From positions 531,834 to 595,833 of the forward strand of contig NZ_AWSQ01000004.1 in assembly GCF_000498575.2 (NCBI RefSeq): a stretch of 64,000 nucleotides of DNA, written 5' to 3'. Positions 42,431 through 52,751 of the stretch are shown one piece after another. Under the pieces are notes generated by a model. It was not told where the DNA came from. It saw nothing but the letters and a program-made list of their open reading frames with translations, and made no database searches. This DNA comes from Pseudomonas taeanensis MS-3 (GTDB taxonomy: Bacteria; Pseudomonadota; Gammaproteobacteria; Pseudomonadales; Pseudomonadaceae). How positions within the stretch are numbered: position 1 is the first letter of the stretch; the number at the start of each line of letters is the position of its first letter. Position numbers and translations under genes: made by a program.

Positions 42431-43236
42431 ATGCTCGCACCCTAATCGCCGCCCTGCTGTTCTGTGTCAGCCAGGCATTGAGTGCCGCCACCGAAGTCAT
42501 CCCCCTGAATTACCACACCGCCGACGAAATGCTCCCGCTGCTGCAATCGGTGCTGGGCAATGAGGGCCGCATCAACGCTTATGGCAACCAGTTGGTGGTC
42601 AATGCCACGCCGGCGAAGATCGAGGAAATCCGCGCCTTACTGAGCCAGCTGGACACCCAGCCTCGCCGCCTGTTGATCAGCGTCGACAGCTCCGACTCGG
42701 CCTACCAGACCGATCGCGGTTACCGCACCGATGGGTCGATCGGCGCTGGCAATGCCGAAGTGATAATCGGCCAGGGCGAGATCAACGGTCGTGACCAGGT
42801 ACGCATCATCCGTCGCAACACCGACAGTCGCGGTGGTGGCACGCAACAGGTGCAAACCAACGAAGGCTATCCCGCCTTGATTCAGATCGGCCAGAGCGTG
42901 CCCATTACCACCAGCAGCCACGACGGCTACGGCCAGGTGTACAACAACACCCAGTACCGCGACGTCACCCGTGGTTTCTACGTGACCGCCAGCCTCACCG
43001 GGGACATCGTGCATATCAGCATCAGCAGTAACCGCGACCGCCTGAATCCATCACAGCCAGGGGTAATTGACGTGCAAAGCACCGATACCCGGGTCAGCGG
43101 CCGGCTTGGCGAATGGATCAGCATCGGCGGCGTCAACGAGCAAAGCCATGTCGATCAACAGGGCTTTGGACAGCAACGCTCAACCCAGGGCCGCGAAGAC
43201 ATGAGCTTGCGGGTGAAGGTCGAAATCGTTGAATAA
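42427..43236 (+). CDS. Short secretin/NolW-like exported protein
   Basis: This 269-residue protein has a signal peptide (MNARTLIAALLFCVSQALSA) and then a secretin N-domain-like unit (STN/N1, VIPLNYHTADEMLPLLQSVL through IEEIRALLSQLDTQPRRLLI). The rest is beta-rich (YPALIQIGQSVPIT, GFYVTASLTGDIVHIS) and resembles part of the secretin beta-domain but is far shorter than a true secretin (over 550). No other secretion genes are nearby. It is coupled to the PLD-like gene by ATGA. An outer-membrane or periplasmic role is likely; partner unknown. Confidence 0.7.
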   Translation: MNARTLIAALLFCVSQALSAATEVIPLNYHTADEMLPLLQSVLGNEGRINAYGNQLVVNATPAKIEEIRALLSQLDTQPRRLLISVDSSDSAYQTDRGYRTDGSIGAGNAEVIIGQGEINGRDQVRIIRRNTDSRGGGTQQVQTNEGYPALIQIGQSVPITTSSHDGYGQVYNNTQYRDVTRGFYVTASLTGDIVHISISSNRDRLNPSQPGVIDVQSTDTRVSGRLGEWISIGGVNEQSHVDQQGFGQQRSTQGREDMSLRVKVEIVE

Positions 43237-43750
43237 ATACTTGGCCGGCATGACTCATCAGTCGCTTTAGAACTTATGTAGTAGTGCTAAAAAACCACTA
43301 CAAAACGTTTGACGAACCCTTTCTGCGGAGGCATTATGGCCTCGCTCCCGCTAATCAGGGGCCCTGGAAAGGGCCTCCCGGGTCGCTCTCCGACTTACCG
43401 TTGGGACGGCTCGTGTTGTAAAGCCCACAAGGCAGTTCGACGAGATTGCGACTGGAACGAAGTTGTCCTGAGGGACGGGGAAGCGTTTTAACGTATAGCC
43501 AGCATGGCAATCGCAGTCTACTGAGTCGTCCAACGGCATCCACGAGCCGGTAAACGCCAAATGACCTGGTCATTTGCAGCAGCTGTAGTCAGCGAACTGT
43601 TCGTCTCGTCACCCCCTCCTCCCAGTTTCAATGCGTCCTGGTCACTCTCTCGATGTTCTGCGGTGAGCCCCCGCAACCAAAGCCTTGTTCACTCAGGTTT
43701 TGAGTGGGAAAGCCGGTGCTCAACCAAACACATACTTTGAAGGATTGACC
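43237..43750. other. Long structured interval upstream of aceA
   Basis: About 510 bases with no supported gene. It contains an A-rich hairpin (GTAGTG/CACTAC, 43281-43301), a promoter-like TTGACG-17-CATTAT at 43309-43337, and several local hairpins between 43355 and 43490, including GGCCCT-GGAA-AGGGCC with GGA in its loop and GTCC-TGAG-GGAC. A leader RNA of about 400 bases for aceA or a separate small RNA would fit. Confidence 0.5.
43309..43337 (+). promoter_or_regulatory. Candidate sigma-70 promoter for aceA leader or small RNA
   Basis: TTGACG and CATTAT are spaced by 17 bases. Start of transcription would be near 43344, about 407 bases before the aceA ATG. Confidence 0.5.
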
Positions 43751-45346
43751 ATGTCAGCTTATCAAAACGACATCAAAGCCGTAGCGGCTCTTAAAGAGAC
43801 AGCCGGTAACAGCTGGAGCGCTATCAACCCTGAGTCCGTCGCCCGCATGCGCGCTCAGAACCGCTTCAAAACCGGTCTTGATATCGCCAAGTACACTGCC
43901 GCCATCATGCGTAACGACATGGCCGAGTACGACGCTGACAGCTCCGTCTACACCCAGTCGCTGGGTTGCTGGCATGGTTTTATCGGTCAGCAGAAGATGA
44001 TTTCCATCAAGAAACATCTGAAGACCACCAACAAGCGCTACCTCTACCTGTCCGGCTGGATGGTCGCTGCACTGCGTTCTGACTTCGGCCCGCTGCCGGA
44101 TCAGTCGATGCACGAAAAGACTGCCGTATCCGGCCTGATCGAAGAGCTGTACACCTTCCTGCGCCAGGCTGATGCCCGCGAGCTGGACCTGCTGTTCGTC
44201 GACCTGGATGCTGCCCGCGCTGCTGGCGACGCTGCCAAGGCCGCTGAAATTCAGGGCAAGATCGATAACTACGAAACTCACGTAGTACCGATCATCGCCG
44301 ACATCGACGCCGGTTTCGGTAACCCGGAAGCCACCTACCTGCTGGCCAAGCGCATGATCGAAGCAGGCGCGTGCTGCATCCAGATCGAAAACCAGGTGTC
44401 CGACGAGAAGCAGTGCGGTCACCAGGACGGCAAAGTAACCGTTCCCCACGAAGACTTCCTCGCCAAGATCAACGCAGTTCGCTACGCGTTCCTCGAGCTG
44501 GGTGTCGATGACGGCGTGATCGTTGCACGTACCGACTCCCTGGGTGCTGGCCTGACCAAGCAAATCGCCGTGACCAAGCAGCCGGGCGACCTGGGCGACC
44601 AGTACAACGCCTTCCTCGATTGCGAAGAAGTGTCCGCTGCCGAACTGGGTAACGGTGACGTGGTCATCAACCGTGGCGGCAAGCTGCTGCGTCCTAAGCG
44701 TCTGCCTAGCAACCTGTTCCAGTTCCGCAAAGGCACCGGCGAAGACCGCTGCGTGCTGGACTGCATCACCTCGCTGCAGAACGGTGCCGACCTGCTGTGG
44801 ATCGAAACCGAGAAGCCACACGTTGGCCAGATCGCGGCCATGGTTAACCGCATCCGCGAAGTGATTCCGAATGCCAAGCTGGTTTACAACAACAGCCCGT
44901 CCTTCAACTGGACCCTGAACTTCCGTCAGCAAGTGTTCGATGCATTCGTCGCTGAAGGCAAAGACGTTTCCGCCTACGACCGCGCCCAGCTGATGAGCGT
45001 CGAGTACGACCAGACCGAACTGGCTCAGGTTGCAGACGAGAAGATCCGGACCTTCCAGCGTGATGGTTCGGCTCAGGCCGGTATCTTCCACCACCTGATC
45101 ACCCTGCCTACCTACCACACCGCCGCGCTGTCCACCGACAACCTGGCCAAAGGGTACTTCGCAGACCAGGGCATGCTGGCCTACGTCAAAGGCGTTCAGC
45201 GTGAAGAGCTGCGCCAGGGCATCGCTTGCGTGAAACACCAGAACATGGCTGGCTCCGACATCGGTGACAACCATAAAGAGTACTTCGCTGGTGAAGCCGC
45301 GCTGAAGGCCGGTGGTAAAGACAACACCATGAATCAGTTCGGTTAA
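43751..45346 (+). CDS. aceA: Isocitrate lyase (531-residue type)
   Basis: AceA splits isocitrate into glyoxylate and succinate, the first step of the glyoxylate shunt used on acetate and fatty acids. It competes with Icd and Idh, both encoded here. The product is 531 residues, longer than the 434-residue E. coli enzyme. The catalytic cysteine sits in DEKQCGHQDGK (Cys222), where E. coli has KKCGH. ADIDAGFGNPEATY and NNSPSFNWTLNF are further active-site blocks. GAAGGA precedes ATG 43751; the 22-codon upstream extension is rejected. A terminator follows. Confidence 0.95.
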   Translation: MSAYQNDIKAVAALKETAGNSWSAINPESVARMRAQNRFKTGLDIAKYTAAIMRNDMAEYDADSSVYTQSLGCWHGFIGQQKMISIKKHLKTTNKRYLYLSGWMVAALRSDFGPLPDQSMHEKTAVSGLIEELYTFLRQADARELDLLFVDLDAARAAGDAAKAAEIQGKIDNYETHVVPIIADIDAGFGNPEATYLLAKRMIEAGACCIQIENQVSDEKQCGHQDGKVTVPHEDFLAKINAVRYAFLELGVDDGVIVARTDSLGAGLTKQIAVTKQPGDLGDQYNAFLDCEEVSAAELGNGDVVINRGGKLLRPKRLPSNLFQFRKGTGEDRCVLDCITSLQNGADLLWIETEKPHVGQIAAMVNRIREVIPNAKLVYNNSPSFNWTLNFRQQVFDAFVAEGKDVSAYDRAQLMSVEYDQTELAQVADEKIRTFQRDGSAQAGIFHHLITLPTYHTAALSTDNLAKGYFADQGMLAYVKGVQREELRQGIACVKHQNMAGSDIGDNHKEYFAGEAALKAGGKDNTMNQFG

Positions 45347-45398
45347 ACGCAACTGACTCACTCAGCCAGGATCGAGTCTTCTGGCTGAGCGCCGGTAC

Positions 45399-45430
45399 AA
45401 AAAAACCCAGCAGCGATGCTGGGTTTTTTT
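45399..45430 (+). terminator. Intrinsic terminator after aceA
   Basis: AACCCAGCA pairs with TGCTGGGTT, with loop GCGA, A7 upstream and T7 downstream. A separate perfect 9-bp hairpin (CTCAGCCAG/CTGGCTGAG) precedes it at 45361-45389. Confidence 0.93.
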
Positions 45431-45703
45431 ATGTGTGCGACCTACTGTTTCCACCAACGACCTCCTCGTTCTCCCCAAAACCCTTCCCGCGCATGACCAG
45501 CTCCGCACACCTCGGCAGCTGATCGAACCCGCCAAAATCACTCGCCGTGACCTAGCCTGATACTGCTCACGCCAAACGCTTCACGCGACTTAGAGCACCT
45601 GCGTGCCTGCCCGATTTGTGCACTGCGGCACATGTCCTGTAATCGTTCCGTCGTGTTGTTTGTTTAGCGTCGAGGCTCCGTCGATCAGCCCAAGGAGCCG
45701 ACC
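45431..45703. other. aceA-phoX intergenic region
   Basis: No gene supported; a 63-codon frame at 45603-45794 overlaps phoX out of frame. The only recognisable elements are the candidate PHO box at 45637-45654 and an AGGAG ribosome binding site just before the phoX ATG. Confidence 0.45.
45637..45654 (+). promoter_or_regulatory. Candidate PHO box upstream of phoX
   Basis: CTGTAAT-CGTT-CCGTCGT matches the PhoB consensus CTGTCAT-N4-CTGTCAT at 11 of 14 positions. It lies 50 bases before the ATG of the PhoX gene, a position suited to PhoB activation. Confidence 0.6.
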
Positions 45704-47710
45704 ATGCAACATGAGAGTGACAACGAGGTGTTGTTCGGTAGTGGTGATGAGTTACTCAGCAACCACTGCGCAAACACTCACATCAACCAGGTGATCAGCG
45801 GCGGCCTCGCCCGCCGACAGGTGTTGGCCGGTGGCGCCGCGCTGGGTACCTTGGCATTCCTGGGCGCGGTCCTGCCCTCTGCGGTCAATGCCGCTGAACC
45901 GGCCAGCCAGGGCCCGGCGGGGTTCTCTTTCAAGCGCCGCAGCAAGTTACCGTTCGTCCCAGTGGCCGTGACGCGCGCCGATACCATCAGCGTGCCTGCT
46001 GGCTACCGGGCTAGCCCGTTCATACCCTGGGGCACCCCGCTTAGCGGTCGCTACCCGGCCTACCTCGACGACGGCAGCAACAGCGCCCAGGACCAGGCCG
46101 AGCAACTCGGCATGCACCACGATGGTATGCACTTCTTCCCTATCGATGCCCAGCAGGGTCACGGCCGCAACAGCCATCACGGCCTGCTGGTGCTCAACCA
46201 TGAATACATCGATGCCGGGTTGCTCCACGCCAATGGACCCACAGTTGTGGATGGCAAGCGCACCAGTGCCGAACAAGTGCGCAAGGAAATCAATGCCCAC
46301 GGGGTGTCCGTGGTGGAAGTTTGCCGTGGGCCGCGCGGCGAGTGGACAGTGTTGCCCAGTGCTCGCAACCGCCGCGTCACTGGTGCAACACCCATGCAGA
46401 TCAGCGGCCCGGCGCGCGGCCACGTACTCCTGCAAACCCGCTACAGCCCGACCGGCACGGCCACCCGCGGCACGCTGAACAACTGCTCCAACGGTTTCAC
46501 GCCCTGGGGCACCTACCTGACCTGCGAGGAAAACTGGGCCGGGTATTTCGCCAGCGACGACCCCAGCCTGCCCCGCGAACTTAGCCGTTATGGCCTGCGC
46601 AGCAGCAGCCGCTACGGCTGGGAAAGCGTGGCCGGCGATGAGTTCGAACGCTTCGATGCCACCCGCACGGGCGCAAGCGCCAGTGACGACTACCGCAACG
46701 AACCCAACCACTTCGGCTGGATCGTCGAAATAGATCCTTTCGCCCCCGAGTCTCAGCCGATCAAACGCACCGCACTCGGCCGCTTCGCCCACGAAGGCCT
46801 GGTGTTCGCCCCGGTTAAGCCGGGGCGGCCGCTGGTCTGCTACTCCGGCGACGACTCGCAGAACGAGTACATCTACAAATATGTCAGCCGTGACAAATAC
46901 CGCCCCGGGCGCAGCAATGGCCAGCTTCTGGATCACGGCACCCTGTACGTCGCCCGTTTCAATGCCGACGGTAGCGGTGAGTGGCTGGCCCTGGACCTTC
47001 AGGATGCGAGCTTTCAACAAGCCTGCCAAACGGCTGGAGTGAGCTTCGCCGACCAGGGTGAGGTGCTGATCAATACTCGCCTGGCCGCCGATGTCGTCGG
47101 CGCGACCAAGATGGATCGCCCCGAATGGGGCGCGGTGAATCCCGACAACGGCGAGGTCTACTTCACGCTTACCAACAACAGCTCACGCAGCGAGACCGAC
47201 GCCGCCAACCCACGGCCAGCCAACGCCTATGGCCACATCATCCGCTGGCGTGAAGGCAGTAAACACTCCGCGGGCCGCCACTTCAGCTGGAATCTGTTCC
47301 TGCTCGCCGGACCGGAGACCGACAGTGTCGGGCCCAACGGCCAGCCGCTGAGCGCCGACAACCGCCTGGCCAGTCCAGACGGCCTGTGGTTCGATGATGA
47401 AGGCCGCCTGTGGATTCAAACCGACATGAGCGGCAGTCAACTCGGCAGCGGCCCCTTCGGCAACAACCAGATGCTGGTTGCCGACCCGAAAAGTGGCGAG
47501 TTGAAGCGCTTTCTGGTCGGACCGCTCGGTGCGGAAATTACCGGTATCACTGCCACCCCAGACTTCCGCACGCTGTTCGTGAATATCCAGCATCCAGGCG
47601 AAGGCTCGACCGCCAGCAACTTGCTCAGCACCTGGCCAGACGGCCCCGGCAAACGACCACGCTCCTCAACAGTGGTGATCACCCGCGATGACGGTCGCCG
47701 CCTGCTGTAG
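45704..47710 (+). CDS. phoX: PhoX-family alkaline phosphatase (Tat-exported)
   Basis: The 668-residue product has a Tat signal with a long n-region: twin arginine in GGLARRQVLAGGA (Arg37-Arg38), a hydrophobic stretch to about 60 and cleavage near VNAA. PhoX enzymes use calcium and iron to hydrolyse phosphate monoesters in the periplasm. Family blocks are GLLVLNHEYID (about 165), GTLNNCSNGFTPWGTYLTCEENW (centred near 265), GRFAHEGLVFAP and the C-terminal FVNIQHPGEGS. A candidate PHO box lies upstream, supporting induction by phosphate starvation. AGGAG precedes the ATG. Confidence 0.9.
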   Translation: MQHESDNEVLFGSGDELLSNHCANTHINQVISGGLARRQVLAGGAALGTLAFLGAVLPSAVNAAEPASQGPAGFSFKRRSKLPFVPVAVTRADTISVPAGYRASPFIPWGTPLSGRYPAYLDDGSNSAQDQAEQLGMHHDGMHFFPIDAQQGHGRNSHHGLLVLNHEYIDAGLLHANGPTVVDGKRTSAEQVRKEINAHGVSVVEVCRGPRGEWTVLPSARNRRVTGATPMQISGPARGHVLLQTRYSPTGTATRGTLNNCSNGFTPWGTYLTCEENWAGYFASDDPSLPRELSRYGLRSSSRYGWESVAGDEFERFDATRTGASASDDYRNEPNHFGWIVEIDPFAPESQPIKRTALGRFAHEGLVFAPVKPGRPLVCYSGDDSQNEYIYKYVSRDKYRPGRSNGQLLDHGTLYVARFNADGSGEWLALDLQDASFQQACQTAGVSFADQGEVLINTRLAADVVGATKMDRPEWGAVNPDNGEVYFTLTNNSSRSETDAANPRPANAYGHIIRWREGSKHSAGRHFSWNLFLLAGPETDSVGPNGQPLSADNRLASPDGLWFDDEGRLWIQTDMSGSQLGSGPFGNNQMLVADPKSGELKRFLVGPLGAEITGITATPDFRTLFVNIQHPGEGSTASNLLSTWPDGPGKRPRSSTVVITRDDGRRLL

Positions 47711-47737
47711 CCCTCCGGGTCAATGCTCCACCCGAAT

Positions 47738-47760
47738 TAACCGGTCGTACTGGCCGGTTA
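47738..47760 (+). terminator. Weak hairpin after phoX
   Basis: TAACCGG pairs with CCGGTTA around a nine-base loop, 28 bases beyond the stop. The T run is poor. A second perfect 7-bp hairpin (CCTGCAG/CTGCAGG) lies at 47814-47838 in the nuo upstream region. Confidence 0.4.
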
Positions 47761-47977
47761 GTTACTTCCCTGCCTCGATCACCCGCCCTTTTCGCCACAG
47801 CCTCTGCCGGTGTCCTGCAGTCAATGCTTGGCTGCAGGGTGACGGGCAGCCGTGGCAATTTTTTTTCGGCATAAATTCACTGACTTGCAGAAGCCCGCCT
47901 AGTATTGAACTAAGCGCCGAGACGCAGGCGCAGGGAGCGATGCATGAGCAATACCCTTCCTTAGCGAGGAGTACGGC

Positions 47978-48394
47978 ATGCCTGATGCGGTAGTGAGCTT
48001 GTCCCATAACTGGGGGTTAGCGGTTTTTCTTCTAGGCGTTGCGGGTTTGTGCGCCTTTATGCTCGGGGTCTCCAGCCTGCTGGGCAGCAAAGCCTGGGGG
48101 CGCAGCAAGAACGAGCCGTTCGAGTCCGGCATCGTCTCCACTGGGGGGGCCCGCCTGCGCTTTTCCGCCAAGTTCTACCTGGTCGCGATGCTGTTCGTGA
48201 TCTTCGATGTGGAGGCCTTGTTTCTCTTCGCCTGGGCCGTCTCGCTGCGTGAAAGCGGCTGGGCTGGGTTTATCGAGGCCTTGATATTCATCGCGATTCT
48301 CCTGGCCGGGTTGGTTTATCTGGCCCGGATCGGCGCCCTCGACTGGGCTCCGGAGGCGCGCCGCAAGCGCCTCGCCAGCAAACCCAAATCTTGA
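47978..48394 (+). CDS. nuoA: NADH-quinone oxidoreductase subunit A
   Basis: At 138 residues, this small membrane subunit of complex I has three hydrophobic helices and the conserved [20 protein letters not shown] loop (about 45-64), which lines the quinone entry. GAGGAG lies nine bases before the ATG. First gene of the operon; about 265 bases separate it from phoX. The C-terminal tail ([13 protein letters not shown]) is basic. Confidence 0.95.
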   Translation: MPDAVVSLSHNWGLAVFLLGVAGLCAFMLGVSSLLGSKAWGRSKNEPFESGIVSTGGARLRFSAKFYLVAMLFVIFDVEALFLFAWAVSLRESGWAGFIEALIFIAILLAGLVYLARIGALDWAPEARRKRLASKPKS

Positions 48395-48403
48395 GGTGCA
48401 GGC

Positions 48404-49078
48404 GTGCAATACAAACTCACCCGAATCGACCCCAACGCGCCCAATCAGCAATACCCGATTGGCGAGCGCGAGACCGTCGGCGATCCGCTCGAAGGCCAGG
48501 TGCACCGCAATATCTACATGGGCAAGCTGGAAGAGGTGCTCAACGGCGCGGTCAACTGGGGTCGCAAGAATTCACTCTGGCCGTACAACTTCGGCCTCTC
48601 CTGCTGCTACGTGGAGATGACCACGGCCTTCACCGCGCCGCATGACATTGCCCGTTTCGGCGCCGAAGTCATCCGCGCCTCGCCGCGCCAGGCGGACTTC
48701 ATGGTCATCGCCGGCACCTGCTTCATCAAGATGGCGCCGATCATCCAACGCCTCTACGAACAAATGCTCGAGCCTAAGTGGGTGATTTCCATGGGCTCCT
48801 GCGCCAACTCCGGCGGCATGTACGACATCTATTCCGTGGTGCAGGGCGTCGACAAGTTTCTTCCGGTGGATGTCTACGTACCCGGCTGCCCGCCCCGGCC
48901 CGAGGCGTTCCTGCAAGGTTTGATGCTGCTGCAGGAGTCCATCGGCCAGGAGCGCAGGCCTTTGTCCTGGGTGGTCGGTGAGCAGGGGGTGTACCGCGCC
49001 GAGATGCCTTCGCAGCGCGAACAACGCCGTGCCGAGCGGATTCAAGTCACCAACCTGCGCAGCCCTGATGAAGTTTGA
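48404..49078 (+). CDS. nuoB: NADH-quinone oxidoreductase subunit B
   Basis: The 224-residue hydrophilic subunit holds the terminal 4Fe-4S cluster N2, which passes electrons to quinone. Cluster ligands are GLSCCYVEM (Cys67, Cys68), MGSCANSGG (about 132) and [11 protein letters not shown] (about 162). It starts nine bases after nuoA. The basic C-terminus [21 protein letters not shown] is a Pseudomonas-like tail. Confidence 0.96.
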   Translation: MQYKLTRIDPNAPNQQYPIGERETVGDPLEGQVHRNIYMGKLEEVLNGAVNWGRKNSLWPYNFGLSCCYVEMTTAFTAPHDIARFGAEVIRASPRQADFMVIAGTCFIKMAPIIQRLYEQMLEPKWVISMGSCANSGGMYDIYSVVQGVDKFLPVDVYVPGCPPRPEAFLQGLMLLQESIGQERRPLSWVVGEQGVYRAEMPSQREQRRAERIQVTNLRSPDEV

Positions 49079-49124
49079 CTCGAGTTCCGATTAACGCCTG
49101 CCGCTAACGGATAGCCATGACACC

Positions 49125-50906
49125 ATGACTGCACCCAGTGCCCTACACACAACGCCGCCACCCACCGCCACTGACGATGTGGTCGCCGAATTGCACGCGC
49201 GATTTAGCGCCGAGACCTTCACCGTGCAAGTCACGCGTACCGGCATGCCGGTGCTCTGGGTCGCTCGTGAGTTGCTGCTGGAGGTACTGGGCTACCTGCG
49301 TCACCTGCCCAAGTCCTACGTCATGCTCTATGACTTGCATGGCATGGACGAGCGCTTGCGCACCCAGCGCCGTGGGCTGCCGGCAGCGGACTTCAGCGTG
49401 TTCTATCACCTGCTGTCGATCGAGCGGAACAGCGACGTGATGATCAAGGTCGCCCTACAGGAAAACGACCTCAAGCTGCCCAGCGCCACGCGCATCTGGC
49501 CCAACGCCAACTGGTACGAGCGGGAAGTCTGGGACATGTTCGGCATCCACTTCGATGGCCATCCGCATCTGACGCGGATCATGATGCCGCCAACCTGGCA
49601 AGGTCATCCGCTGCGCAAGGATTACCCGGCCCGCGCCACCGAATTCGACCCCTACAGCCTGTCCGCCGCCAAGCAGGATCTGGAACAGGAAGCGCTGCGC
49701 TTCCAACCGGAGGACTGGGGTATGCAACGTCACAGCGAGAACGAGGACTATATGTTCCTCAACCTCGGCCCCAACCACCCTTCTGCCCACGGCGCTTTTC
49801 GCATCATCCTGCAACTGGACGGCGAGGAAATCGTCGACTGCGTACCCGAAGTCGGCTACCACCATCGTGGCGCCGAGAAGATGGCCGAGCGCCAGTCCTG
49901 GCACAGTTTCATCCCCTACACCGACCGCATCGATTACCTCGGCGGGGTGATGAACAACCTGCCCTACGTGCTGGCGGTGGAGAAACTCGCCGGCATTACC
50001 GTGCCGGACCGGGTCGATTTCATCCGGGTGATGCTCGCCGAGTTCTTCCGCATCAACAGCCACCTGCTGTTCCTCGGTACCTATATCCAGGACGTCGGCG
50101 CCATGACCCCGGTGTTCTTCACCTTCACCGATCGCCAGCGCGCCTACCAGGTTATCGAGGCGATCACCGGTTTTCGCATGCACCCGGCCTGGTACCGCAT
50201 CGGCGGTGTGGCCCATGACCTGCCGCGCGGCTGGGACAAGCTGGTGCGGGACTTCGTCGCCTGGCTGCCCAAGCGCCTCGACGAGTACGAAAAAGCCGCG
50301 TTGCAGAACAGCATCCTGCGGGGCCGCACCATCGGCGTCGCCGCCTACAACACCCAACAGGCGCTGGAGTGGGGCGTCACCGGCTCCGGCCTGCGCGCCA
50401 CCGGACTGGACTTCGACCTGCGCAAGGCGCGTCCCTATTCCGGTTACCAGCACTTCGATTTCGAGATTCCTCTAGCGGTGAATGGCGATGCCTACGACCG
50501 CTGCATCATCCGCGTCGAGGAAATGCGCCAGAGCCTGCGCATCATCGAGCAATGCCTGAACAATATGCCGGCGGGCCCCTACAAGGCCGATCACCCGCTG
50601 ACCACCCCGCCGCCGAAAGAACGCACCCTGCAGCACATCGAAACCCTAATCACCCATTTCCTGCAGGTGTCCTGGGGCCCGGTGATGCCGGCCAACGAAG
50701 CGTTTCAAATGATCGAGGCGACCAAGGGCATCAACAGTTACTACCTGACCAGCGACGGCAGCACCATGAGCTACCGCACGCGGATTCGCACCCCGAGCTT
50801 CCCGCACCTGCAGCAGATCCCGGCGGTGATCAACGGCAGCATGGTCGCCGACCTGATCGCCTACCTGGGCAGCATCGATTTCGTCATGGCCGACGTGGAC
50901 CGCTGA
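49125..50906 (+). CDS. nuoC: NADH-quinone oxidoreductase fused subunit C/D
   Basis: The 593-residue fusion (NuoCD) combines the 30-kDa NuoC domain (about 1-185, with [19 protein letters not shown]) and the 49-kDa NuoD domain (about 200-593, [20 protein letters not shown] to the C-terminal [12 protein letters not shown]). NuoD forms the quinone pocket with NuoB. The fusion is typical of E. coli and Pseudomonas complex I. No cluster ligands are expected. It follows nuoB by 46 bases. Confidence 0.96.
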   Translation: MTAPSALHTTPPPTATDDVVAELHARFSAETFTVQVTRTGMPVLWVARELLLEVLGYLRHLPKSYVMLYDLHGMDERLRTQRRGLPAADFSVFYHLLSIERNSDVMIKVALQENDLKLPSATRIWPNANWYEREVWDMFGIHFDGHPHLTRIMMPPTWQGHPLRKDYPARATEFDPYSLSAAKQDLEQEALRFQPEDWGMQRHSENEDYMFLNLGPNHPSAHGAFRIILQLDGEEIVDCVPEVGYHHRGAEKMAERQSWHSFIPYTDRIDYLGGVMNNLPYVLAVEKLAGITVPDRVDFIRVMLAEFFRINSHLLFLGTYIQDVGAMTPVFFTFTDRQRAYQVIEAITGFRMHPAWYRIGGVAHDLPRGWDKLVRDFVAWLPKRLDEYEKAALQNSILRGRTIGVAAYNTQQALEWGVTGSGLRATGLDFDLRKARPYSGYQHFDFEIPLAVNGDAYDRCIIRVEEMRQSLRIIEQCLNNMPAGPYKADHPLTTPPPKERTLQHIETLITHFLQVSWGPVMPANEAFQMIEATKGINSYYLTSDGSTMSYRTRIRTPSFPHLQQIPAVINGSMVADLIAYLGSIDFVMADVDR

Positions 50907-50907
50907 T

Positions 50908-51405
50908 ATGACTAGCAAGCTGATTCAAACCGACCGATTTTCCCTCAGCGACGACGAACGTGCGGCCATCGAGCATGAGATGCAGCACTACGAAGATCCA
51001 CGGGCGGCGTCCATCGAAGCGCTGAAGATTGTGCAGAAGGCCCGTGGCTGGGTGCCCGACGGCGCCGCCGAGGCCATAGGCGCGCTGCTCGGCATCCCCG
51101 CCAGCGACGTAGAGGGCGTAGCGACCTTCTACAGCCAGATTTTCCGCCAACCGGTGGGGCGGCACATCATCCGCCTGTGCGACAGCATGGTCTGCTATAT
51201 CAATGGCCATGAAGCGATCCAGCAGGCCTTGCATCAGGAACTGGGCATCGGCCTGGGCGGGACCAGCCGCGACGGCCGCTTCACCCTGCTGCCGGTGTGC
51301 TGCCTTGGCAACTGCGACAAGGCGCCGACCCTGATGATCGACGACGACACCCACAGCCGCCTGGACACCGCCACCGTCACTCAACTGCTGGAGCGCTACC
51401 CATGA
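50908..51405 (+). CDS. nuoE: NADH-quinone oxidoreductase subunit E
   Basis: This 165-residue subunit binds 2Fe-2S cluster N1a beside FMN. The four cysteines lie in [11 protein letters not shown] (about 91 and 96) and [10 protein letters not shown] (about 132 and 136). Thioredoxin-like fold follows an N-terminal helical bundle ([20 protein letters not shown]). Its stop overlaps the nuoF start by four bases. Confidence 0.96.
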   Translation: MTSKLIQTDRFSLSDDERAAIEHEMQHYEDPRAASIEALKIVQKARGWVPDGAAEAIGALLGIPASDVEGVATFYSQIFRQPVGRHIIRLCDSMVCYINGHEAIQQALHQELGIGLGGTSRDGRFTLLPVCCLGNCDKAPTLMIDDDTHSRLDTATVTQLLERYP

Positions 51406-52751
51406 GTTGCGTGTCCCTGAGCACCGCCAACCGGGTGCCGCGCCCGGCTGACACCCATCCGCTGACCTGGCGCCTGCGCGACGACGGCGAGCCCGTGTGG
51501 CTGGACGAATACCAGCGGCAAAACGGCTACAGCGCCGCGCGCCATGCCTTGAGCCAACTCAGCCCGGAGGAGATCACCCAACAGGTCAAGGACAGCGGCC
51601 TCAAGGGCCGCGGCGGTGCCGGCTTTCCCACCGGGGTGAAGTGGGGGCTGATGCCCAAGGACGAGTCGCTGGATAAGCGCTACCTGCTGTGCAACGCCGA
51701 CGAGATGGAGCCCAACACCTACAAAGACCGCCTGCTGATGGAGCAGCTGCCGCACCTGTTGATCGAGGGCATGCTGATCAGCGCCCGCGCGCTCAAGGCC
51801 TACCGTGGCTACATCTTCCTGCGTGGCGAATACGTCGACTGCGCCCGTCACCTCAATCGCGCGGTCGAGGAAGCCAAGGCCGCCGGCCTGCTGGGACGCA
51901 ACATCCTCGGCAGCGGTTTCGACTTCGAGCTGTTCGTGCACACCGGCGCCGGACGCTATATCTGCGGCGAGGAGACGGCGCTGATCAGCTCCCTCGAAGG
52001 GCGCCGCGCCAATCCTCGCTCCAAGCCGCCCTTTCCCGCGGCCGTCGGCGTGTGGGGCAAACCGACCTGCGTGAACAACGTCGAGACGCTGTGCAACGTG
52101 CCGGCGATCATCGGCAACGGCGTGGCCTGGTACCAAGCCCTGGCCCGCCCCGGCAGCGAGGACCACGGCAGCAAGCTGATGGGTTTTTCCGGCAAGGTGA
52201 AGCAACCTGGGCTGTGGGAATTGCCATTCGGTATCCCGGCGCGCGAGCTGCTCGAGGACTATGCCGGTGGCATGCGCGCCGGCAGCCGCCTGAAAGCCTG
52301 GCAACCGGGCGGCGCAGGCACCGGCTTCCTGCTGCCGGAGCACCTGGATGCACCGATGTACGCCGCCGCCATCGCCAAGGTCGGCACGCGTATGGGCACC
52401 GGCCTGGCCATGGCCCTGGACGACAGCGTCAACATGGTCGGCCTGCTGCGCAACATGGAGGAATTCTTCTCCCGCGAGTCCTGCGGCTTCTGCACCCCCT
52501 GCCGCGACGGTCTGCCCTGGAGCGTCAAGCTGCTGCGTGCCTTGGAACTGGGTCAAGGCCAGCCCGGCGATATCGAAACCCTGGAACAACTGTGCGACTT
52601 CCTCGGCCCCGGCAGAACCTTCTGCGCCCATGCCCCTGGGGCCGTCGAGCCGCTGGCCAGCGCCCTCAAGTATTTCCGTAACGAATTCGAGGCCGGCATC
52701 GTGCACCCGGCGCATGCCGAGCACAACCAGCCCACAGCACTGGAGGTGTGA
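51402..52751 (+). CDS. nuoF: NADH-quinone oxidoreductase subunit F
   Basis: The 449-residue subunit binds NADH, FMN and 4Fe-4S cluster N3. The FMN/NADH glycine-rich loop is [17 protein letters not shown] (about 67-83); the cluster ligands are [12 protein letters not shown] (about 363-374) plus a later cysteine in [12 protein letters not shown] 51402 overlaps nuoE; the open frame extends upstream inside nuoE. A 22-codon ORF lies between this gene and nuoG. Confidence 0.96.
   Translation: MSCVSLSTANRVPRPADTHPLTWRLRDDGEPVWLDEYQRQNGYSAARHALSQLSPEEITQQVKDSGLKGRGGAGFPTGVKWGLMPKDESLDKRYLLCNADEMEPNTYKDRLLMEQLPHLLIEGMLISARALKAYRGYIFLRGEYVDCARHLNRAVEEAKAAGLLGRNILGSGFDFELFVHTGAGRYICGEETALISSLEGRRANPRSKPPFPAAVGVWGKPTCVNNVETLCNVPAIIGNGVAWYQALARPGSEDHGSKLMGFSGKVKQPGLWELPFGIPARELLEDYAGGMRAGSRLKAWQPGGAGTGFLLPEHLDAPMYAAAIAKVGTRMGTGLAMALDDSVNMVGLLRNMEEFFSRESCGFCTPCRDGLPWSVKLLRALELGQGQPGDIETLEQLCDFLGPGRTFCAHAPGAVEPLASALKYFRNEFEAGIVHPAHAEHNQPTALEV

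Noticed and set aside
43754-45361. 535-codon minus-strand frame opposite aceA
   Set aside because: Its limits follow aceA closely, the composition is Val- and Gln-rich, and it has no family features; aceA is certain.
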